This document shows positions 18,243 to 27,951 of a stretch of DNA of 64,000 bases, piece after piece. A model generated the notes under the pieces. It was not told the DNA's origin and did not search any database. It saw only the letters and a list, made by a program, of their open reading frames with translations. The position numbers and the translations under genes are program-made. The DNA lies in assembly GCF_001293465.1 (NCBI RefSeq), contig NZ_JSYZ01000003.1, forward strand, positions 133,860-197,859, read 5' to 3'. Origin of the DNA: Pseudomonas asplenii. GTDB taxonomy: Bacteria; Pseudomonadota; Gammaproteobacteria; Pseudomonadales; Pseudomonadaceae. Position 1 is the first letter of the stretch, and the number at the start of each line of letters is the position of its first letter.

Positions 18243-19607
18243 ATGACCAGCAACAACCCGCAAACCCGTGAGTGGCAGACCCTCAGCAGTGATCATCACC
18301 TGGCTCCCTTCAGCGACTTCAAGCAATTGAAGGAAAAGGGCCCGCGCATCATCACCAACGCCAAGGGCGTCTACCTCTGGGACAGCGAGGGCAACAAGAT
18401 CCTCGACGGCATGGCCGGCCTGTGGTGCGTGGCGGTCGGGTATGGGCGCGACGAGCTGGCCGAGGCCGCCAGCCAGCAGATGCGCGAACTGCCTTATTAC
18501 AACCTGTTCTTCCAGACCGCCCACCCGCCGGCGCTGGAGTTGGCCAAGGTGATCTCCGAGATTGCGCCCGAGGGCATGAACCACGTGTTCTTCACCGGTT
18601 CCGGCTCCGAAGGCAACGACACCATGCTGCGTATGGTCCGCCACTACTGGGCGATCAAGGGCCAGCCGCAGAAGAAGACCATCATCAGCCGCAAGAATGG
18701 CTATCACGGCTCCACCGTGGCCGGCGCCAGCCTGGGCGGCATGACCTACATGCACGAGCAGGGCGACCTGCCGATCCCGGGCATCGTTCATATCCCGCAA
18801 CCCTACTGGTTCGGCGAAGGCGGCGACATGAGCCCGGAAGAGTTCGGTATCTGGGCGGCCAACCAGTTGGAGGAGAAAATCCTCGAACTGGGCGTGGACA
18901 ACGTCGGTGCGTTCATCGCCGAGCCGATCCAGGGGGCCGGTGGCGTGATCGTGCCGCCTGAAAGCTACTGGCCGCGGATCAGGGAGATCCTCGCCAAGTA
19001 CGACATCCTGTTCGTCGCCGACGAGGTGATCTGCGGGTTCGGCCGTACCGGCGAGTGGTTCGGCAGCGATTTCTACGGCCTCAAGCCGCACATGATGACC
19101 ATCGCCAAGGGCCTGACCTCCGGCTACATCCCGATGGGTGGCCTGATCGTGCGTGACGACGTGGTCGCGGTGCTCAACGAGGGTGGCGATTTCAACCACG
19201 GTTTCACCTACTCCGGGCACCCGGTGGCCGCGGCGGTGGCGCTGGAAAACATCCGCATCCTGCGCGATGAAAAAATTATCGAACGGGCCAAGGCCGAAAC
19301 GGCACCTTATTTGCAGAAGCGTCTACGGGAACTGAACGATCACCCGCTGGTGGGTGAGGTTCGCGGTGTGGGTCTGCTGGGGGCCATCGAGCTGGTCAAG
19401 GACAAGGCCACCCGTGCGCGCTATGAAGGCAAGGGCGTCGGCATGATCTGCCGGCAGTTCTGCTTCGATAACGGGCTGATCATGCGTGCCGTCGGCGACA
19501 CCATGATCATTGCCCCGCCACTGGTGATCAGCAAGGCCGAGATCGATGAGTTGGTGGCCAAGGCCCGTCAATGCCTGGACCTGACCCTGAGTGCGTTGCA
19601 GGGCTAG
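18243..19607 (+). CDS. spuC: Polyamine/putrescine:pyruvate aminotransferase SpuC
   Basis: This 454-residue class III PLP enzyme transaminates putrescine, and probably other diamines, to pyruvate. Lys289 in MTIAKGLTSGYIPMG is the Schiff-base lysine, VADEVICGFGRTG binds PLP, and SRKNGYHGST is the conserved cofactor-site segment. TAGGAGATCC precedes the ATG. A 173-base gap without a gene separates it from spuD. Confidence 0.94.
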   Translation: MTSNNPQTREWQTLSSDHHLAPFSDFKQLKEKGPRIITNAKGVYLWDSEGNKILDGMAGLWCVAVGYGRDELAEAASQQMRELPYYNLFFQTAHPPALELAKVISEIAPEGMNHVFFTGSGSEGNDTMLRMVRHYWAIKGQPQKKTIISRKNGYHGSTVAGASLGGMTYMHEQGDLPIPGIVHIPQPYWFGEGGDMSPEEFGIWAANQLEEKILELGVDNVGAFIAEPIQGAGGVIVPPESYWPRIREILAKYDILFVADEVICGFGRTGEWFGSDFYGLKPHMMTIAKGLTSGYIPMGGLIVRDDVVAVLNEGGDFNHGFTYSGHPVAAAVALENIRILRDEKIIERAKAETAPYLQKRLRELNDHPLVGEVRGVGLLGAIELVKDKATRARYEGKGVGMICRQFCFDNGLIMRAVGDTMIIAPPLVISKAEIDELVAKARQCLDLTLSALQG

Positions 19608-19780
19608 GTGCTAGGCTCTGAGCGGGGGCGAGTTGCAGGCGCTTTCGCTCGGAGTGATCACAAAGGCGGGTCTTTCCTTGAAAGCCGGCCTTGGATCTTG
19701 CCAGACTACCCCACTGTTCCGAGTTGCCCGGAAATCGGCCGCCGAACAGCTGGTTAAAAAGAAAAATTGGAGCATGACGC

Positions 19781-20890
19781 ATGAAGGCATTAGGTTTGAA
19801 GAACGCTGGCAAGACTCTCCTGGCCCTGTCCATGGCCGGAGCGATGGCCGGTGCCGCTCACGCGGACGACAAAGTGCTGCACGTTTACAACTGGTCCGAC
19901 TACATCGCACCGGACACCATCGCGAACTTTGAGAAGGAGTCCGGGATCAAGGTCGTCTACGACGTATTCGACAGCAACGAAACCCTGGAAGCCAAGCTGC
20001 TGGCCGGCAAGTCCGGTTACGACATCGTGGTGCCGTCCAACAACTTCCTGGCCAAGCAGATCAAGGCTGGCGTCTACCAGGAACTGGACAAGTCCAAGCT
20101 GTCCAACTACGACAACCTGAACAAGTCGCTGCTCAAGGCGGTTTCGGTCAGTGACCCGGGCAACCAGCACGCCTTCCCGTACATGTGGGGCTCGATCGGC
20201 ATCGGCTACAACCCGGAGAAGGTCAAGGCCGCGCTGGGCGTGGACAAGATCGATTCGTGGGACACCCTGCTCAAGCCGGAGAACATCGCCAAGCTCAAGA
20301 GCTGCGGCGTGAGCTTCCTCGACTCGCCGACCGAGATGATCCCGGTGGCGCTGCACTACCTGGGCCTGCCAACCGACAGCCAGAAGAAGGATGACATCAA
20401 GAAGGCCGAGGATCTGTTCCTGAAGATCCGTCCTTCGATCACCTACTTCCACTCGTCCAAGTACATCTCGGACCTGGCCAACGGCAACATCTGCGTGGCC
20501 GTCGGCTACTCGGGTGATATCCAGCAGGCCAAGTCCCGCGCTGCCGAAGCCGGTGACAAGGTGAAAGTCAGCTACGCCATTCCGAAGGAAGGTGCCGGCA
20601 GCTTCTATGACATGGTCGCCATTCCGAAAGACGCGGAAAACGTCGACGGCGCCTACAAGTTCATGAACTACCTGCTCAAGCCGGAAGTCATGGCGGCGAT
20701 CACCGACAGCGTGCGTTTCCCGAACGGCAACGAGAAGGCCACCGCACTGGTCGACAAGAGCATCACCAGCGACCCGGGTATCTATCCGCCAGCAGACGTG
20801 CAGGCCAAGCTCTACGCCATTGCCGACCTGCCTGCCGCTACCCAGCGTGAGCTGACCCGCAGCTGGACCAAGATCAAGTCGGGCAAGTGA
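19781..20890 (+). CDS. spuD: Putrescine-binding periplasmic protein SpuD
   Basis: The 369-residue PotF-type binding protein has a Sec signal ending in AGAAHA and then [18 protein letters not shown]. The polyamine-site segments [21 protein letters not shown] and VAVGYSGD are present. In P. aeruginosa SpuD prefers putrescine; the same preference is assumed. Unlike the sulfur-regulated binding proteins it has eight Met and two Cys. Confidence 0.92.
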   Translation: MKALGLKNAGKTLLALSMAGAMAGAAHADDKVLHVYNWSDYIAPDTIANFEKESGIKVVYDVFDSNETLEAKLLAGKSGYDIVVPSNNFLAKQIKAGVYQELDKSKLSNYDNLNKSLLKAVSVSDPGNQHAFPYMWGSIGIGYNPEKVKAALGVDKIDSWDTLLKPENIAKLKSCGVSFLDSPTEMIPVALHYLGLPTDSQKKDDIKKAEDLFLKIRPSITYFHSSKYISDLANGNICVAVGYSGDIQQAKSRAAEAGDKVKVSYAIPKEGAGSFYDMVAIPKDAENVDGAYKFMNYLLKPEVMAAITDSVRFPNGNEKATALVDKSITSDPGIYPPADVQAKLYAIADLPAATQRELTRSWTKIKSGK

Positions 20891-20913
20891 CCGGCCTGAT
20901 GTAACACGCTCCA

Positions 20914-20954
20914 CCTGCTGGAACCGGACTCATCCGGGCGCCGGTTCCAGCAGG
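20914..20954 (+). promoter_or_regulatory. 14-bp perfect hairpin between spuD and spuE
   Basis: CCTGCTGGAACCGG and its exact complement bracket a 13-base loop, starting 24 bases after the spuD stop, with no T run. Such structures after binding-protein genes often stabilise the upstream mRNA or partially terminate, giving excess binding protein over permease. Confidence 0.6.
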
Positions 20955-20956
20955 AT

Positions 20957-20985
20957 AAATATCAATCAAAGAAAACTTTTGCTGG
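20957..20985. promoter_or_regulatory. AAATATCAATCA repeat element before spuE
   Basis: The 12-base AAATATCAATCA is identical to the start of the element in the spuI-spuA gap and is likewise followed by CTTTT..CTGG. It may mark an internal promoter or operator for spuEFGH; no binding data can be read from sequence. Confidence 0.3.
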
Positions 20986-21074
20986 ATCGGCTTATCGAGG
21001 GTAAGTTGCGCGCCGGTTTTGTCATCGGGCGGTTTGGCGCCATATGGCCCGGGCAACTCAGGCCCAACTATTGA

Positions 21075-22181
<1,107 letters not shown>

Positions 22182-22259
22182 TCCGCAAGGACTCGGGTCA
22201 AACCATTCAATGCCAGGCCGTCTGGGCCTCGCGGCTAAATTTTGTTGGGAGTTTTGCAA

Positions 22260-23402
22260 ATGGCTGTTGCCTCCGGCGCCTATAAGAAAGCCCTCGAGGG
22301 CGACCAATCACCCAAGCAGGTGTTGGTCAAGATCGACCGGGTCACGAAGAAGTTCGACGAGACGATCGCCGTGGACGATGTGTCCCTGGAAATCAGAAAG
22401 GGCGAGATCTTCGCCCTGCTCGGCGGCTCGGGTTCGGGTAAATCCACCTTGCTGCGCATGCTCGCAGGTTTTGAACGGCCGACCGAAGGCCGGATCTTCC
22501 TCGATGGCGTGGACATCACCGACATGCCGCCCTACGAGCGGCCGATCAACATGATGTTCCAGTCCTACGCGCTGTTCCCGCACATGACTGTGGCGCAGAA
22601 CATCGCCTTCGGCCTGCAGCAGGACCGCATTCCGAAAGCCGAGATCGATGCCCGCGTGGCCGAAATGCTTAAGCTGGTGCAGATGAGCCAGTACGCCAAG
22701 CGCAAGCCGCACCAGTTGTCCGGTGGCCAGCGCCAGCGGGTGGCCCTGGCCCGTTCCCTGGCCAAACGGCCGAAACTGTTGCTGCTCGACGAGCCCATGG
22801 GTGCTCTGGACAAGAAGCTGCGCTCGCAAATGCAGCTTGAGCTTGTCGAGATCATCGAGCGCGTCGGCGTGACCTGCGTCATGGTGACCCACGACCAGGA
22901 AGAGGCCATGACCATGGCCGAACGGATCGCCATCATGCACCTGGGCTGGATCGCCCAGATCGGCAGCCCGATCGACGTCTACGAGACCCCGACCAGTCGC
23001 CTGGTCTGCGAGTTCATCGGCAACGTCAACCTGTTCGAAGGTGAAGTGGTCGACGATGCCGAAGGTTACGCGCGCATCGCCAGCCCGGAGCTGGAGCGCA
23101 ACATCTACGTCGGTCACGGCGTGAGCACCTCGGTGCAGGACAAGCACGTGACCTACGCGATCCGCCCGGAGAAGCTGCTGGTCACCACCACCCAGCCGGA
23201 GTGCGAGCACAACTGGTCGCGCGGCAAGGTCCACGATATCGCCTACCTGGGCGGTCACTCGGTGTTCTACGTCGAGCTGCCGAGCGGCAAGCTGGTCCAG
23301 TCCTTCGTCGCCAACGCCGAACGCCAGGGCGCACGACCGACCTGGGGTGACGAAGTGTTCGTCTGGTGGGAAGACGACAGCGGCGTGGTACTGCGCTCAT
23401 GA
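22260..23402 (+). CDS. spuF: Polyamine ABC transporter ATP-binding protein SpuF
   Basis: The 380-residue PotG-type ATPase has Walker A (LGGSGSGKST), Q-loop (MMFQSYALFPHMTV), signature (LSGGQRQRVALARSLA), Walker B (LLLLDEPMGALD) and H-loop (CVMVTHDQEEAM), then a C-terminal TOBE-2 regulatory domain from about residue 290. The ATG at 22260, after TTGGGAG, is preferred over an upstream TTG. It overlaps spuG by four bases. Confidence 0.95.
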   Translation: MAVASGAYKKALEGDQSPKQVLVKIDRVTKKFDETIAVDDVSLEIRKGEIFALLGGSGSGKSTLLRMLAGFERPTEGRIFLDGVDITDMPPYERPINMMFQSYALFPHMTVAQNIAFGLQQDRIPKAEIDARVAEMLKLVQMSQYAKRKPHQLSGGQRQRVALARSLAKRPKLLLLDEPMGALDKKLRSQMQLELVEIIERVGVTCVMVTHDQEEAMTMAERIAIMHLGWIAQIGSPIDVYETPTSRLVCEFIGNVNLFEGEVVDDAEGYARIASPELERNIYVGHGVSTSVQDKHVTYAIRPEKLLVTTTQPECEHNWSRGKVHDIAYLGGHSVFYVELPSGKLVQSFVANAERQGARPTWGDEVFVWWEDDSGVVLRS

Positions 23403-24319
23403 ACATGCGAAAACTCAAGCGCCGGTTGCAACGAATAACCCCCTCTGGCCGTCATGTGGTCATCGGGATCCCTTTCATCTGGCTGTTCCTGTTCTTCATG
23501 CTGCCGTTCTTCATCGTTCTGAAGATCAGCTTCGCTGAAGCGGATGTGGCGATTCCGCCGTATACCGAGATCTACACCTTCGTCGAGCAGAAGCTGCAAC
23601 TGGTGCTGAACCTCGGCAACTACTCGATGCTGGGTGACGACGAGCTGTACCTGGCGGCGTACCTCGGTTCGTTGAAGATGGCCTTCTTCAGCACGCTGCT
23701 GTGCCTGCTGATCGGCTATCCGATGGCCTATGCCATCTCCAAGGCCCGCAAGGAAGTGCAGACCGTGCTGGTGCTGCTGATCATGATGCCGACCTGGACC
23801 GCGATCCTGATCCGCGTCTATGCCTGGATGGGCATCCTCAGCAACAACGGGCTGCTCAACGGCTTCCTGATGTGGACCGGGCTGATCAGCGAGCCGCTGC
23901 AGATCCTCAACACCAACCTGGCGGTGTACATCGGCGTGGTCTATTCGTACCTGCCGTTCATGATCCTGCCGCTTTACGCCAACCTGGTGAAGCACGACCC
24001 GAGCCTGCTGGAAGCCGCGTCCGACCTGGGCTCGAGCACCTTCAACAGCTTCTGGAAGATCACCGTGCCGCTGTCGAAGAACGGCATCATCGCCGGCTGC
24101 ATGCTGGTGTTCATCCCGGTGGTGGGCGAGTTCGTGATCCCCGAGCTGCTCGGCGGTCCGGAAACCCTGATGATCGGCAAGGTGCTGTGGCAGGAGTTCT
24201 TCAACAACCGTGACTGGCCGGTGGCGTCCGCGCTCGCCGTGGTGATGCTGGCGATCCTGATCGTACCGATCATCCTGTTCAACCGCAGTCAGGCCAAGGA
24301 AATGGAGGGCCGGGTATGA
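23399..24319 (+). CDS. spuG: Polyamine ABC transporter permease SpuG
   Basis: This 306-residue PotH-type permease begins with a basic cytoplasmic tail (MRKLKRRLQRIT) and has six hydrophobic segments. The permease loop LLEAASDLGSSTFNSFWKITVP is present. The ATGA overlap with spuF fixes the start at 23399. It pairs with SpuH to form the membrane pore and overlaps it by four bases. Confidence 0.94.
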   Translation: MNMRKLKRRLQRITPSGRHVVIGIPFIWLFLFFMLPFFIVLKISFAEADVAIPPYTEIYTFVEQKLQLVLNLGNYSMLGDDELYLAAYLGSLKMAFFSTLLCLLIGYPMAYAISKARKEVQTVLVLLIMMPTWTAILIRVYAWMGILSNNGLLNGFLMWTGLISEPLQILNTNLAVYIGVVYSYLPFMILPLYANLVKHDPSLLEAASDLGSSTFNSFWKITVPLSKNGIIAGCMLVFIPVVGEFVIPELLGGPETLMIGKVLWQEFFNNRDWPVASALAVVMLAILIVPIILFNRSQAKEMEGRV

Positions 24320-25212
24320 AGCGCTTCAGTTTCTCGAACCTGATGCTGGTGGTGGGCCTGCTGTTCATCTACCTGCCGATGCTGATCCTGGTGATCTACT
24401 CGTTCAACGCCTCCAAGCTGGTGACGGTGTGGGGTGGCTGGTCGGTGAAGTGGTACGTCGGCCTGCTGGACAACACCCAACTGATGGGCTCGGTCGGCCG
24501 CTCGCTGGAAATCGCCTGCTACACCGCCCTGGCGGCGGTGGCGCTGGGCACCCTGGCGGCGTTCGTACTGACCCGCATCACCCGCTTCAAGGGCCGCACG
24601 CTGTTCGGGGGCATGGTCACCGCGCCGCTGGTGATGCCGGAAGTGATCACCGGCCTGTCGCTGCTGCTGCTGTTCGTGGCCATGGCGCAGATGGTCGGTT
24701 GGCCCCAGGAGCGTGGCATCGCCACCATCTGGATCGCCCACACCACGTTCTGCTCGGCCTATGTGGCGGTAGTGGTGTCGGCGCGCCTGCGCGAGCTGGA
24801 CCTGTCCATCGAAGAGGCGGCCATGGACCTGGGCGCGCGGCCGTGGAAGGTGTTCTTCCTGATCACCATCCCGATGATCGCGCCGTCGCTGGCGGCGGGC
24901 GGCATGATGTCGTTCGCCCTGTCGCTGGATGACCTGGTGCTGGCCAGCTTCGTGTCCGGGCCGGGTTCGACCACCCTGCCGATGGAGGTGTTCTCGGCGG
25001 TGCGCCTGGGCGTCAAGCCGGAGATCAACGCGGTGGCGAGCCTGATCCTGCTGGCGGTATCGCTGGTGACCTTCCTGGTCTGGTACTTCAGCCGTCAGGC
25101 CGAAGAGCGTCGGCGCAAGGCGATCCAGCAGGCCATCGAGGAAAGTGCGGCGGACTCCTGGAAGCAGCCGGATGTGCGGCGTGCACCGGCTGCGGCGGGA
25201 ACCGCCGCGTAG
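24316..25212 (+). CDS. spuH: Polyamine ABC transporter permease SpuH
   Basis: The 298-residue PotI-type permease has six hydrophobic segments from LMLVVGLLFIYLPMLILVIYSF onward and the EAA loop IEEAAMDLGARPWKVFFLITIP. A hydrophilic tail of about 35 residues (SRQAEERRRKAIQQ...) follows the last helix. It ends the spu operon, and a REPIN starts 15 bases later. Confidence 0.94.
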   Translation: MKRFSFSNLMLVVGLLFIYLPMLILVIYSFNASKLVTVWGGWSVKWYVGLLDNTQLMGSVGRSLEIACYTALAAVALGTLAAFVLTRITRFKGRTLFGGMVTAPLVMPEVITGLSLLLLFVAMAQMVGWPQERGIATIWIAHTTFCSAYVAVVVSARLRELDLSIEEAAMDLGARPWKVFFLITIPMIAPSLAAGGMMSFALSLDDLVLASFVSGPGSTTLPMEVFSAVRLGVKPEINAVASLILLAVSLVTFLVWYFSRQAEERRRKAIQQAIEESAADSWKQPDVRRAPAAAGTAA

Positions 25213-25226
25213 CCTGCTGAAAAAGC

Positions 25227-25297
25227 TTCGCGGGCAAGCCCGCTCCCACAGTTTTGTGTCGAGCGACACGGACTGTGGGAGCGGGCTTGCCCGCGAA
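25227..25297. repeat. REPIN after spuH
   Basis: TTCGCGGGCAAGCCCGCTCC and its inverted copy form a compact hairpin of two REPs with a spacer of about 22 bases. It lies between the convergent spuH and HD-domain genes and may assist termination. Confidence 0.9.
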
Positions 25298-25312
25298 TGG
25301 GCCTCCGAGGAT

Positions 25313-25954
25313 TCAATCGGCCCAAGGCGATTGCCGGATCACCTCGACGAAATTCATCGGCGTGAAGCTCACGTCCTTGTCCTTCAGCACGTCGGTCTTG
25401 ACGTTGCCGAAGGTGGTCTGCGGACGATGGCGCAAGCCGTCGGCAAAGGCGCAGATGATGCACTCCTTGAACTTCTCCCCCCGTGGATGCGCATGCACCA
25501 CCGCCTCGCGCTGGGCGGCGGGAAACGCGGCGTAGTCCATCCCCAGCACATCCATCTCCACGCCCGCGGTCACCAGGGCTACGGTCGGGCGCAGGTATTG
25601 CGGTATGCCCGGCGTGGTGTGCAGGGCGATCGACAGCCAGACCTGCTCGATATCGTCGTCCGATAACCCATAGGGCTGCATGAAGGCCTTGGCGGCGTTG
25701 GCGCCGTCGACTTCGAAGCGGTCGTTGTCACTGCGCTGGCCTTCGACCAGGCCGAGGTCGTGGAACATCGCGCCGATATAGAGCAGTTCCGGGTTGTAGG
25801 CCAGTTGCTTGCGCTGGCCGCTCAGGGCGCCGAACAGGAACACGCGGCGCGAGTGGTGATAGAGCAGATCGCTTTCCACATCGCGGATGTATTCGGTGGC
25901 GGCCCGGGCCAGTGCGCTGTCGGGGATCCGGATGCCGGCAATGGTGTCGCTCAT
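25313..25954 (-). CDS. HD-domain hydrolase
   Basis: This 213-residue protein carries a single HD fold: His in YHHSRRVFLFG, the HD pair in AMFHDLGLVEG and a further His in IALHTTPG. This resembles the cyanamide-hydratase branch of HD proteins. The substrate is unknown. Two ATGs (25960, 25954) are possible; 25954 gives about eight bases to the AGGAG site. It is divergently arranged with the GlxA-like regulator at 26179, which may control it. Confidence 0.8.
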   Translation of the reverse strand: MSDTIAGIRIPDSALARAATEYIRDVESDLLYHHSRRVFLFGALSGQRKQLAYNPELLYIGAMFHDLGLVEGQRSDNDRFEVDGANAAKAFMQPYGLSDDDIEQVWLSIALHTTPGIPQYLRPTVALVTAGVEMDVLGMDYAAFPAAQREAVVHAHPRGEKFKECIICAFADGLRHRPQTTFGNVKTDVLKDKDVSFTPMNFVEVIRQSPWAD

Positions 25955-26178
25955 GGTCATGACTCCTGTGGCGAGCGCCGCAGTGGCGCCGATGGGATCA
26001 GTCTGGCGCCGGGCGGATTTGGCTGCTATCGATACAGGGTGACGATTCCGGCCATTCGCGGCGGGTTTCGTGCCAGCGGCCTTATGCACCTCGTATCCCG
26101 GCGAGGCTTTGGTTACCGTAGGTCCGGTTCGGCCAGGAGTGCTCCAGCGCCGGATGTCGATCCGCAAGAGGCTTTACC

Positions 26179-27144
26179 ATGACCCGCACCGTTGCCGTTG
26201 TCGTGTTCCGCGGCGTCCAGTCCCTGGATGTCACCGGGCCGATGGATGTATTCGCCGAGGCCAATCGCTTCCTGCCGCCCGAGGCCGGCTATCGCCTGGA
26301 GGTGGTGGGCGTCGAGCAGGGCTGGGTGGCGTGTTCCAATGGCCTGGCGATTCAGGCGCATCGGCATTTCAGCGAGGCCCTGGAACGCTACGACCTGCTG
26401 TTGTGCGCCGGCGGGCCGGATCTGGCGGGGCAGGACTTCGGTGCCGAATTTCATGCCTGGCTACGGGCCGCCGCCGCTCGCGCGGGGCTGTTCGGCTCGA
26501 TCTGCAACGGTGCGTTCATGCTGGCGCGGGCCGGTTTGCTGGAGGGGCGCACGGTGACCACCCACTGGAATGACGCTCAGGCACTCGCCGAGCTGTGTCC
26601 GACGGCCCAGGTCGAGGCTGATCGGCTCTACGTACAGGATGGCGAGTTGTTCACGTCCGCGGGGGTGACGGCGGGGATCGACCTGTCGCTGTACCTGCTG
26701 GCCCGCGAGCAGGGCAGCGACATCGCGTTGCGCGTGGCCCGGCGGTTGCTGGTGTTCACCCAGCGTTCGGGCGGCCAGTCGCAGTTCAGCCCCTACCTGA
26801 CGCCCCATGCCGAACCGGACTCACCGGTGGCCCGGGTGCAGGAGTATGTGCTGGCGCACCTGACGGCGGACCTGAGCATTGCCGAGCTGGCGAAGGCGGC
26901 GAACATGAGTGCGCGCAACTTTTCCCGGGTATTTGTCCGCGAGAGCGGGGTAACTCCGGCCCAGTTCGTCGAAAGCGCGCGGGTGGATGCGGCGCGGGTG
27001 CTGCTCGAAAGCGGCGGTGTGCCGTTGAAGACCATCGCCTATGAGTGCGGGTTTCGCGATGCGCACCATCTGCGCAGCGTGTTCCAGCGGCGGCTGGGGG
27101 TGAGTGCGCAGCAGTTTCGGCAGCATTTCGCCGGGTTGGCCTGA
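26179..27144 (+). CDS. GlxA-type transcriptional regulator (DJ-1/PfpI plus AraC helix-turn-helix)
   Basis: This 321-residue protein has an amidotransferase-like domain at residues 1-190 (TVAVVVFRGVQSLDVTGPMDVFAEAN, SICNGAFMLARAGLLEGRTVTTHW) and a C-terminal double helix-turn-helix (LSIAELAKAANMSARNFSRVF, PLKTIAYECGFRDAHHLRSVFQRRLG). The family regulates catabolic genes such as those for choline and arginine derivatives. Divergence from the HD gene with a 224-base gap suggests local control. Confidence 0.88.
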   Translation: MTRTVAVVVFRGVQSLDVTGPMDVFAEANRFLPPEAGYRLEVVGVEQGWVACSNGLAIQAHRHFSEALERYDLLLCAGGPDLAGQDFGAEFHAWLRAAAARAGLFGSICNGAFMLARAGLLEGRTVTTHWNDAQALAELCPTAQVEADRLYVQDGELFTSAGVTAGIDLSLYLLAREQGSDIALRVARRLLVFTQRSGGQSQFSPYLTPHAEPDSPVARVQEYVLAHLTADLSIAELAKAANMSARNFSRVFVRESGVTPAQFVESARVDAARVLLESGGVPLKTIAYECGFRDAHHLRSVFQRRLGVSAQQFRQHFAGLA

Positions 27145-27171
27145 GGTCTTTTGGTTGGCTGTCGGGCCCCT

Positions 27172-27261
27172 TCTCGGGCAAACCCGGCTCCTACAAAGCC
27201 TGTGTCGTGCACAAATGCTGTGATCGCCAAATAACTGTAGGAGCGGGGCTTGCCCGCGAAG
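27172..27261. repeat. REPIN with one decayed arm
   Basis: CTGTAGGAGCGGGGCTTGCC with CCGCGAAGAGG is intact on the right, and the left copy (CCTTCTCGGGCAAACCCGGC) has diverged. Confidence 0.75.
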
Positions 27262-27353
27262 AGGCCCTTGAAGTCGACGCAACTCATGAAGTGTCCGATA
27301 GAGCCCGTGGCAACCAGGTGTCCGGGCTCTGCTGGAACGGCCAAGGGAGTCGA

Positions 27354-27695
27354 TCAAGGCTTCAGGCTGTCGTACGCCTCCAGCGCATGCAGCGAGTAGA
27401 TATAGGCCGCCCCGGCATTCAGCGAAATCGCCGTCGCCAGCGCCGCCGCGACTTCCTCGCGGGTCGCGCCGGCCTTGATCGCCGCGTCGGTATGGGCACC
27501 GATGCAACCGTCGCAGCGGGTGGAGATCGCTACGGCGATGGAAATCAGTTCACGGGTCTTGGCATCCAGCACATTGTTTTCGGCAGCGGCTTCACCCAGC
27601 TTCATGTAGGCCTGGACCATCTTGGGGTTGGATTTGCCCAGTGAGCCGAAGGCATTCTTGATGGTGGGCAACAGTTCGGACCAATTGAGGAACAT
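27354..27695 (-). CDS. Carboxymuconolactone decarboxylase / AhpD-like protein
   Basis: This 113-residue single-domain protein has the AhpD-type CxxC at Cys61-Cys64 and His68 (STRCDGCIGAHTDAAIKAG), which points to a thiol-disulfide or peroxidase-linked role rather than true decarboxylase activity. AGGAGTTACCACC precedes the ATG. It is divergent from the AraC regulator at 27952, with an inverted-repeat element between them. Confidence 0.88.
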   Translation of the reverse strand: MFLNWSELLPTIKNAFGSLGKSNPKMVQAYMKLGEAAAENNVLDAKTRELISIAVAISTRCDGCIGAHTDAAIKAGATREEVAAALATAISLNAGAAYIYSLHALEAYDSLKP

Positions 27696-27730
27696 GGTGG
27701 TAACTCCTGAAAGGCTGAAGGTAGACTGGC

Positions 27731-27874
27731 TAGGCTATGTACGAAATCGCTTGAAACTTGGTTATGCGGCGTTAAAAACCGGCTCGGAATGCTCATTGAC
27801 AACCAGTCAACTCCGCTTCCTCGCCGGTTTTTGCCTTGCCTAACCTGCGTTCAAACAATTTCGTACACAGCCTA
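27731..27874. mobile_element. 144-bp MITE-like inverted-repeat element, copy A
   Basis: It starts TAGGCTATGTACGAAATCGC and ends with the near-complement of the same sequence; terminal inverted repeats of about 50 bases close around AAAAACCGGC. It is nearly identical, in opposite orientation, to 52891-53049. Copy A lacks about 14 central bases and one A near one end relative to copy B. Both begin and end with TA, compatible with insertion at TA. No transposase is encoded. It is an inferred non-autonomous element. Confidence 0.75.
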
Positions 27875-27951
27875 AGCAACGACTCCAGTGTCATCCATTG
27901 GAGGTCGGCATTTTTGTTCGATCCACTCAACCCTTTGTCCGATAGGCGCAA

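Noticed and set aside
27602..27843. Short frames inside MITE-like copy A (and 52978-53283 in copy B)
   Set aside because: The same short peptide start occurs in both copies only because the DNA is repeated; the frames end at random in flanking DNA. They are noted as possible spurious annotations.
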